Source: CAYJWS01 sp964373925 (GTDB taxonomy: Bacteria > Patescibacteriota > Patescibacteriia > Buchananbacterales > GWA2-38-13). From it: DNA of 18,660 bases. The stretch lies in the NCBI GenBank assembly GCA_964373925.1, contig CAYJWS010000020.1, positions 1-18,660 of the forward strand, in the 5' to 3' direction. How positions within the stretch are numbered: the first letter of the stretch is position 1; each line of letters starts with the position of its first letter. Below, piece after piece: positions 13,624 to 18,660 of the stretch. The notes beneath the pieces were generated by a model. It was given only the letters and a program-made list of their open reading frames with translations. It did no database searches and had not been told where the DNA came from. Both the position numbers and the translations under genes were made by a program.

Positions 13624-15216
13624 TTATTGAGTAGAAAATTTTTTACTCCTCAAAAGCCTATAATATTTATTCGCAAATCTGTGAGCCTCGTTTCGTATTC
13701 TTTGGAGCACGTGAAGGGCCGGATTATTTTTTGCAAGCTTAAGAGGGTGCATCTGGTCTGTCATGTAAATTTCTTCTTTTTTTTTCGCAAGAGCTATAAG
13801 CGGAATAGTAAGCCCAAGTTCATTAAGCGAGGCTAGCGCGGCCGTCAGCTGCGGCCTTCCTCCGTCAATAACAATGAGATTGGGCATCTCGGAAGCTTCC
13901 ATCTTCAGCCTGTAATACCGGCGATACACCACTTCTTTTATAGAGTCAAAATCAGATTGCCCTTGCACGCTTTTTATTTTAAATCTGCGGTAGTTGCTTG
14001 TATCCGGCTTGCCGTCGCGAAACCGCACCATGGAGGCTACTAAAAACGTATTGCCGAGATTGGAAACATCAAAACATTCAATGGCCCGAGGATATGCCGG
14101 AAGCCTGAGCGCCTCTTTGAGTGTATGCAAACCCATATCTCCAAGCTTATTTTTAGAAATAATATTTTGGTGCAAAAGATCAAGAAGCTTTTTCTTATCT
14201 CCTTTTTTTGGAGTGGTAATAACTACCTTATGGTCCGCGAGTTCTTCTAAAAATCCCTCAAATACTTTTTGATCTAAAATTTTCTTTGGAATTATTATCT
14301 CTTGAGGGATATCGCTGGAATAATAATACTGGGAGAGGAATTGCGAAAAAATTTCGTCGGATTTTTTTAACATATCTTTTTCTTCAAACATAAAATCCTT
14401 TCGGTTGGAAATAATTCCTTTATGAATATTAAAAATCTGTATAAGTATGGCTCTGCCATTAATAACATAATTTATAACATCTTGGTTGTATTGCTTTCGC
14501 AGATGCACGACTTCTTTTTGTGAAAGGTATGTAAGCGCCGAGATTTGATCGCGCCGAGTTTTGGCAAGTTCATACTCCTCGCTCCCTGAATATTTTTTCA
14601 TTTCTTCTTGTAATATATTAATGAGTTCTTTATTGTTGCCACGAAGAAGCATTTCGGCCTTCCTTACATTCTCAAGATATTCTTCCTTTGAAATTTTTGC
14701 TATGCATGGCGCGCTGCACTGGCCGATATGGTAGAGAAGGCACGCGCGCTTAGGGAGCTTTTTGCAAACACGAAGCTTAAACATTCTATTAATAAGCCGC
14801 AAAAACTCCCTTCTCGCCTCGCCGGAAACATACGGCCCATACACTGTATCTCCTTTTTTTATGTCAGCCGATCTTGCGGTAACAAATCGCGGAAACTCTT
14901 CTTGGGTGACCTTGATATACGCGTAGCTTTTATCGTCTTTAAGCGATATATTATATTTCGGCTGATGCTCTTTTATGAGCCGCGCCTCCAAAAGCAACGC
15001 CTCTATTTCGTTATTGGTAATAATGTAGTCAGCTTCATGGATATGCTTCGCGAGTTCGCGCGTTTTTTCGTATTGGTGCATTTCTTTAAAATACGAGTTC
15101 GCGCGTTTTTGAAGATCTTTTGCTTTTCCAATATAAATAATCTCTCCTTTTTCATCTTTAAAGAGGTAGCATCCACAAGCATGGGGCATATTCTTAACAA
15201 TATAGGCCTTTGACAT
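13624..15216 (-). CDS. uvrC: Excinuclease ABC subunit C, lacking the C-terminal HhH domain
   Basis: Makes the 3' and 5' incisions in UvrABC nucleotide-excision repair. Order of domains: GIY-YIG nuclease (GCYLFKDEKGEIIYIGKA, residues 15-32, with R38 and E72), the Cys cluster region (CKKLPKRACLLYHIGQCSAPC), a UVR motif that binds UvrB (EEYELAKTRRDQISAL), then the RNase H-like endonuclease domain with FDVSN (Asp near 382), VIDGGRPQL (Asp near 450) and NEAHRFA (His near 512). At 530 aa it ends at YYRLLRSKK, just where the tandem helix-hairpin-helix domain of a typical ~600-aa UvrC would begin; downstream DNA is AT-rich and shows no HhH in any frame. Start at ATG 15216, without SD. Divergent from the zinc-ribbon gene. 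Confidence 0.96.
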   Translation of the reverse strand: MSKAYIVKNMPHACGCYLFKDEKGEIIYIGKAKDLQKRANSYFKEMHQYEKTRELAKHIHEADYIITNNEIEALLLEARLIKEHQPKYNISLKDDKSYAYIKVTQEEFPRFVTARSADIKKGDTVYGPYVSGEARREFLRLINRMFKLRVCKKLPKRACLLYHIGQCSAPCIAKISKEEYLENVRKAEMLLRGNNKELINILQEEMKKYSGSEEYELAKTRRDQISALTYLSQKEVVHLRKQYNQDVINYVINGRAILIQIFNIHKGIISNRKDFMFEEKDMLKKSDEIFSQFLSQYYYSSDIPQEIIIPKKILDQKVFEGFLEELADHKVVITTPKKGDKKKLLDLLHQNIISKNKLGDMGLHTLKEALRLPAYPRAIECFDVSNLGNTFLVASMVRFRDGKPDTSNYRRFKIKSVQGQSDFDSIKEVVYRRYYRLKMEASEMPNLIVIDGGRPQLTAALASLNELGLTIPLIALAKKKEEIYMTDQMHPLKLAKNNPALHVLQRIRNEAHRFANKYYRLLRSKKFSTQ

Positions 15217-15237
15217 AATCTTTATTTTATATATACT
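15210..15237 (+). promoter_or_regulatory. Promoter of the zinc-ribbon gene
   Basis: TTGACA (15210-15215), 16-nt spacer, TATACT (15232-15237). The -35 overlaps the uvrC start codon on the other strand, so the two genes may compete for polymerase. Confidence 0.65.
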
Positions 15238-15282
15238 GATAATGTGTTCTTTATAAACTCTTGTTCTTTACGCGAGGTATCT

Positions 15283-15582
15283 ATGCATAAAAAAGGGTAT
15301 CTGAAAAGGGCGTACATTCGCAGAAGAAAATGCCAAAACTGCGGCATGAATCTTAAAAAAAATTCTCCGGAAAAATGTCCGATGTGCAAATGTACCCTTC
15401 TTATCCCTCTGGAATTATTTAATCCATATAAAATACTCGATCTTTTGCCGCAAAAGAGAGAAATATATCATGTGCAGAGCGGAAAAATATGCGGGAAATG
15501 CCATGGTGTTATTTCCGATGACAATGTCTGTAAAAAATGCGGACTTAAATATAACCATCTCGGAACAACGGAAATTTCTTAA
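15283..15582 (+). CDS. Small double zinc-ribbon protein of unknown function
   Basis: A 99-aa protein with two four-Cys zinc sites: C17-x2-C20 with C32-x2-C35 (plus C37), and C70-x2-C73 with C83-x2-C86, separated by a segment LELFNPYKILDLLPQKREIY. The N-terminus is very basic (KKGYLKRAYIRRRK), suggesting nucleic acid or ribosome contact. Start chosen at ATG 15283, seven bases after a GAGG; the frame is open upstream to 15244 but that start would lie at the transcription start. I do not recognise a named family; zinc-ribbon/rubredoxin-like treble-clef proteins are the closest description. It has its own promoter and a strong terminator, and lies between uvrC and uvrA on the opposite strand. Confidence 0.75.
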   Translation: MHKKGYLKRAYIRRRKCQNCGMNLKKNSPEKCPMCKCTLLIPLELFNPYKILDLLPQKREIYHVQSGKICGKCHGVISDDNVCKKCGLKYNHLGTTEIS

Positions 15583-15603
15583 CCTATCGCAGAAAAATCA
15601 TTC

Positions 15604-15636
15604 ATAGGGTCAAAATTATATTGACCCTATTTTTTA
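15604..15636 (+). terminator. Rho-independent terminator after the zinc-ribbon gene
   Basis: Perfect 10-bp stem ATAGGGTCAA / TTGACCCTAT with a 7-nt loop (AATTATA), followed by TTTTTT. Confidence 0.9.
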
Positions 15637-15683
15637 TTCCCTCTGTAAACTTATAAAAATTTCCTGCAACTCAAATAATCCAT

Positions 15684-18512
15684 TTATAAAACTTTTTTCA
15701 AATATTTTCCGGTATGCGACCATCTGCTTGACTGCGCTATTCGCTCGGGCGTCCCCTGGGCGATTATCCTTCCTCCTTTGTCTCCTCCTTGTGGGCCTAG
15801 GTCAATAATCCAGTCAGCGGATTTTACTACGTCTAAATTATGCTCTATTACGATGACTGAATTTCCCTTCTCAATAAGCCTGTTGAGCACTGACAAAAGC
15901 TTTTTCACGTCTTCAAAATGAAGTCCTGTGGTGGGCTCGTCAAGAATATACAGGCTCTTTGAGCCTCTTCGCGCGAGCTCTGAAGTAAGTTTTATTCTCT
16001 GCGCTTCTCCGCCTGAGAGCGTTGTGGAGCTTTGCCCCAGCGCAATATATCCCAGCCCAACATCATAAAGGGTTTGAAGCTTATTTTTTATACTTGGGAT
16101 ATTTTTGAAAAATTCAAGCGCCTCTTCAACCGTCATCTTTAAAACCTCGGAAATATTTTTTTCTTTATACTGTATGGTAAGTGTTTCTTCATTAAAACGC
16201 GTGCCCTTGCATCTCTCGCACTGGATGTAGATATCGGGGAGAAAATGCATTTCAATTTTTTTGACTCCATCTCCCTCGCATTCTTCGCATCTTCCGCCGG
16301 GAACATTAAAGCTGAATCTTCCCACCTTATACCCTCTCATTTTAGCGTCCTTTGTCAAAGCGAACAAATCCCTGACATAGGTGAACACGCCGATATAAGT
16401 CGCAGGATTTGAACGTGGAGTCCTGCCAATGGGAGATTGGTCCACCATAAGCACCTGCTCAAGCTCGCCGTACCCTCGAAGCGCTTTATGTTTTCCCGCC
16501 ATATCGGCGGTTGCCCAAAATATTTTATGAAGGGCTTTGTAAAGAATATCGTAGATAAGCGTGCTTTTTCCCGATCCCGAGACTCCGGTTACACACGCGA
16601 GCGTTCCAAGAGGAATTTTTACGTCTATATTTTTAAGATTATGCTCCTGCGCGCCAAGTATTTCCAAATACCTAAACGCCTTCCTCCTTTTTTTGGGCGT
16701 TTCTATCTTGAGTGTCTTGGAAATATAAAGCCCGGTTAAAGATCTTTTTGACTTTTCCAATTCTTTTGGCGTTCCTTCAAACACAAGCTCGCCTCCATGC
16801 ACTCCCGCGCCCGGACCGAGATCTAAGACGTAGTCCGCGGACATTATAGTTTCCTCATCATGCTCAACCACGACAACCGTATTGCCAAGATCACGGAGCT
16901 TTTTAAGCGTAGCTATAAGCTTTTCATTATCTCTCTGGTGCAGGCCGATAGACGGCTCGTCAAGAATATATAACACTCCTCGAAGCTCTGATCCAATCTG
17001 CGTTGCAAGCCGTATTCTTTGCGCCTCGCCTCCGGAGAGCGTGCCTGCCTCGCGCGAAAGCGTTATATAATCAAGACCAACATCAAGTAAAAAATGGAGG
17101 CGATTTTTTATCTCTTTTAAAACTCCGTGCGCGATAATCGCGTGCTTTTTTGATAGCTCGAGTGCGTCAATAAAAAGTATGAGCGAAGATATTGAAAGCT
17201 CGGATACCTCCCAGATATTTTTTCCCCCGATAGTAACTCCTAAAATTTCCGGCTTAAGCCTTTTTCCTCTGCAGTCTTCGCATCTTCCGATGCGCATGAA
17301 TTTTTCTATTTCCTGCCTTCTGTAATTTGATTCTGTCTGATGATAGAGGCGTTCAAGCTGGGGAATAACTCCTTCAAATTCTTTTTTGTATTCATACTGC
17401 GCGTCTTTGGTCTGCGATTCCCAGTGGAATTCTATAGGCTCTTCGCTTCCATAGAGAATGACATTTTTTACTTTTTCAGGCATTTTTTTCCATGGCGTCC
17501 AAAAATCCACCTTATAGTGCTTGGCAATGCTCTCCAGCTGGTATTTTCTCCAGCTGTCAAGATGGTTTTGCCAAACTTTTATGGCGCCTTCCATAATAGA
17601 GAGTGCGGGATTGGGCACTAAAAGATCTTCCGTGAATTTTTGCGATATTCCAAGCCCGTGGCAGGTAGTACACGCGCCAAACGGAGAATTAAAAGAAAAC
17701 ATGCGGGGCTCTATATCCTCAAATGAGATTTGGCATTGCGCGCAGGCGTTGTGTTGGGAATAGAGTTTTTCTTTCTGCAACTTGCCCTCTCCTGCGATTA
17801 CCAAAACTATTCCTTCGGCTAAGGCGAGCGCGTTTTCAACGGCATCCGTGAGCCGCGGCAATATTCCCGGCTTTATTGCAAGGCGGTCAACTATGACTTC
17901 AATAGTATGCTTATGCTGTTTTGAAAGCTTTATATTTTCCCAATGTTCCAGTTCATAAAATTTTCCGTCAATTCTCGCGCGAATAAAACCTTTGCGGTGA
18001 AAATCCTTCAAGAGATCCGCGAATGTTCCTTTTCTTCCTCGTATTGCAGGAGCTGCGATTTGAACTTTTATTCCCGGATGTAGGGCAAAAATATTTTTTG
18101 CAATTTCTTCCGCGCTCTGCGCGTTTATTGCTTTTTTACAGTTTGGGCAGTGCACAATTCCTACTCGCGCAAACAAGAGGCGAAGATAATCGTAAATCTC
18201 CGTAACCGTGCCAACGGTTGATCGAGGATTTTTTGAAACTGATTTTTGCTCAATAGAAATGGCAGGTGAAAGCCCTTGTATCTTATCCACATCCGGCTTA
18301 TTCATGACTCCAAGAAATTGCCGCGCGTAGGCAGAAAGGCTTTCAACATAGCGCCTTTGCCCCTCTGCGTACAGCGTATCAAAAGCAAGGGAAGATTTGC
18401 CGGATCCCGAAAGACCGGTAATAACTGTCAGCTTATCAATGGGAATTTTGGCGTCAATATTTTTAAGATTATGCTCGCGCGCTCCAATGATTTTTATATA
18501 TTTTTCAGACAT
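15684..18512 (-). CDS. uvrA: Excinuclease ABC subunit A
   Basis: Damage-recognition ATPase of nucleotide-excision repair that loads UvrB. The 942-aa protein is full length, with two ABC modules. First: Walker A GLSGSGKSS (33-41), the RRYVESLSAYARQFLG segment, UvrB-binding-region motif GLSPAISIEQK, a four-Cys zinc module (CAQC...CTTC), signature LSGGEAQRIRLA and Walker B YILDEPSIGLH. Second: Walker A GVSGSGKST, the essential zinc module CEEC...CERC around IEMHFLPDIY, signature LSGGEAQRIKL and YILDEPTTGLH. All catalytic motifs are intact. Start at ATG 18512; no SD. A 26-bp palindrome containing a TTGACA lies 56 bp upstream, so regulation is likely. An early CPNCKK pair (VHCPNCKKA) is also present as in most UvrA. 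Confidence 0.98.
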   Translation of the reverse strand: MSEKYIKIIGAREHNLKNIDAKIPIDKLTVITGLSGSGKSSLAFDTLYAEGQRRYVESLSAYARQFLGVMNKPDVDKIQGLSPAISIEQKSVSKNPRSTVGTVTEIYDYLRLLFARVGIVHCPNCKKAINAQSAEEIAKNIFALHPGIKVQIAAPAIRGRKGTFADLLKDFHRKGFIRARIDGKFYELEHWENIKLSKQHKHTIEVIVDRLAIKPGILPRLTDAVENALALAEGIVLVIAGEGKLQKEKLYSQHNACAQCQISFEDIEPRMFSFNSPFGACTTCHGLGISQKFTEDLLVPNPALSIMEGAIKVWQNHLDSWRKYQLESIAKHYKVDFWTPWKKMPEKVKNVILYGSEEPIEFHWESQTKDAQYEYKKEFEGVIPQLERLYHQTESNYRRQEIEKFMRIGRCEDCRGKRLKPEILGVTIGGKNIWEVSELSISSLILFIDALELSKKHAIIAHGVLKEIKNRLHFLLDVGLDYITLSREAGTLSGGEAQRIRLATQIGSELRGVLYILDEPSIGLHQRDNEKLIATLKKLRDLGNTVVVVEHDEETIMSADYVLDLGPGAGVHGGELVFEGTPKELEKSKRSLTGLYISKTLKIETPKKRRKAFRYLEILGAQEHNLKNIDVKIPLGTLACVTGVSGSGKSTLIYDILYKALHKIFWATADMAGKHKALRGYGELEQVLMVDQSPIGRTPRSNPATYIGVFTYVRDLFALTKDAKMRGYKVGRFSFNVPGGRCEECEGDGVKKIEMHFLPDIYIQCERCKGTRFNEETLTIQYKEKNISEVLKMTVEEALEFFKNIPSIKNKLQTLYDVGLGYIALGQSSTTLSGGEAQRIKLTSELARRGSKSLYILDEPTTGLHFEDVKKLLSVLNRLIEKGNSVIVIEHNLDVVKSADWIIDLGPQGGDKGGRIIAQGTPERIAQSSRWSHTGKYLKKVL

Positions 18513-18544
18513 ATGGTGATATGGTAGTGAACTTTTTAATTATT

Positions 18545-18573
18545 CATAATTACCTGATTTTTATTCTTGTCAA
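18545..18573 (-). promoter_or_regulatory. Possible uvrA promoter overlapping the palindrome
   Basis: Minus-strand TTGACA (18573-18568) inside the palindrome, followed after 15-17 nt by AT-rich hexamers (TAATTA, AATTAT) that are weak -10 candidates. A second TATAAT reads on the minus strand at the very window edge (18660-18655) and could be the real uvrA -10, or TTGACA at 18650-18655 could be a divergent -35. Confidence 0.4.
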
Positions 18574-18593
18574 CTGTCGGCCGACAGTTGACA
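18568..18593. promoter_or_regulatory. 26-bp perfect palindrome upstream of uvrA (candidate operator)
   Basis: Arms TGTCAACTGTCGG / CCGACAGTTGACA meet with no spacer. Like the palindromes of the PaaX/Cas2-like cassettes it begins with (T)GTCA and ends with TGAC(A), and an arm provides a TTGACA -35. It contains CTGT-N6-ACAG, not the CTGT-N8-ACAG of the enterobacterial LexA box. Confidence 0.75.
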
Positions 18594-18660
18594 GATATTA
18601 ATATTTTGTTTAAATTTAGACAAAAAAATTAATTATTCATATAAAATACTTGACATTATA

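Noticed and set aside
18568..18593. Canonical LexA/SOS box at uvrA
   Set aside because: CTGT and ACAG are separated by 6 nt instead of 8, and the Gram-positive box does not fit; the palindrome stays a candidate operator of unknown regulator.

Overview
The window reads as bacterial chromosome from an AT-rich genome. Several traits suggest a member of the Patescibacteria/CPR (Parcubacteria-like): few ribosome binding sites on housekeeping genes, small compact genes, a huge Cys-rich MopE-like surface protein, a four-helix-bundle (rRNA intervening-sequence type) gene, multiple stand-alone PaaX/Cas2-fold genes, and palindromic inserts inside housekeeping ORFs. This assignment is inference; no rRNA or marker phylogeny is available here.

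Layout, left to right. (1) 1-2166, minus: UvrD/PcrA-type helicase, 3' end cut off by the window edge. (2) 2316-3383, minus: protein with a C-terminal NYN (PIN-like) nuclease domain, with its own promoter, strong SD and terminator. (3) 3642-7358, minus: 1238-aa secreted Cys-rich MopE/LamG/PKD-like protein with a perfect 165-nt tandem duplication. (4) 7548-7757, plus: GC-rich 69-aa orphan with strong promoter, SD and terminator. (5) 8027-8689: a PaaX/Cas2-like gene bracketed by matching palindromes. (6) 8731-12876, minus: tatD, cvpA, metG, a frameshifted four-helix-bundle gene, rsmI; the order rsmI-metG-tatD resembles a common bacterial cluster. (7) 12916-13552: a second PaaX/Cas2-like gene with its own, different pair of palindromes. 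(8) 13624-15216, minus: uvrC; 15283-15582, plus: double zinc-ribbon protein; 15684-18512, minus: uvrA, with a 26-bp perfect palindrome upstream. Nucleotide-excision repair is therefore represented by uvrA, uvrC and a UvrD-like helicase.

The most interesting material is a set of small single-gene cassettes at gene junctions. Two PaaX/Cas2-like genes each sit between an upstream imperfect palindrome (at the promoter) and a downstream perfect palindrome that overlaps the stop codon. The palindromes match within a cassette but differ between cassettes, as if each protein carries its own cognate site. Separately, the four-helix-bundle gene lies between 33-nt inverted repeats (28/33 identical) that abut the rsmI stop codon and the metG start codon, the architecture of 23S rRNA intervening sequences but placed in an mRNA operon. 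Finally, tatD and metG each contain an in-frame palindromic insert, comparable in concept to Rickettsia palindromic elements. No tRNA, rRNA or CRISPR array was seen.
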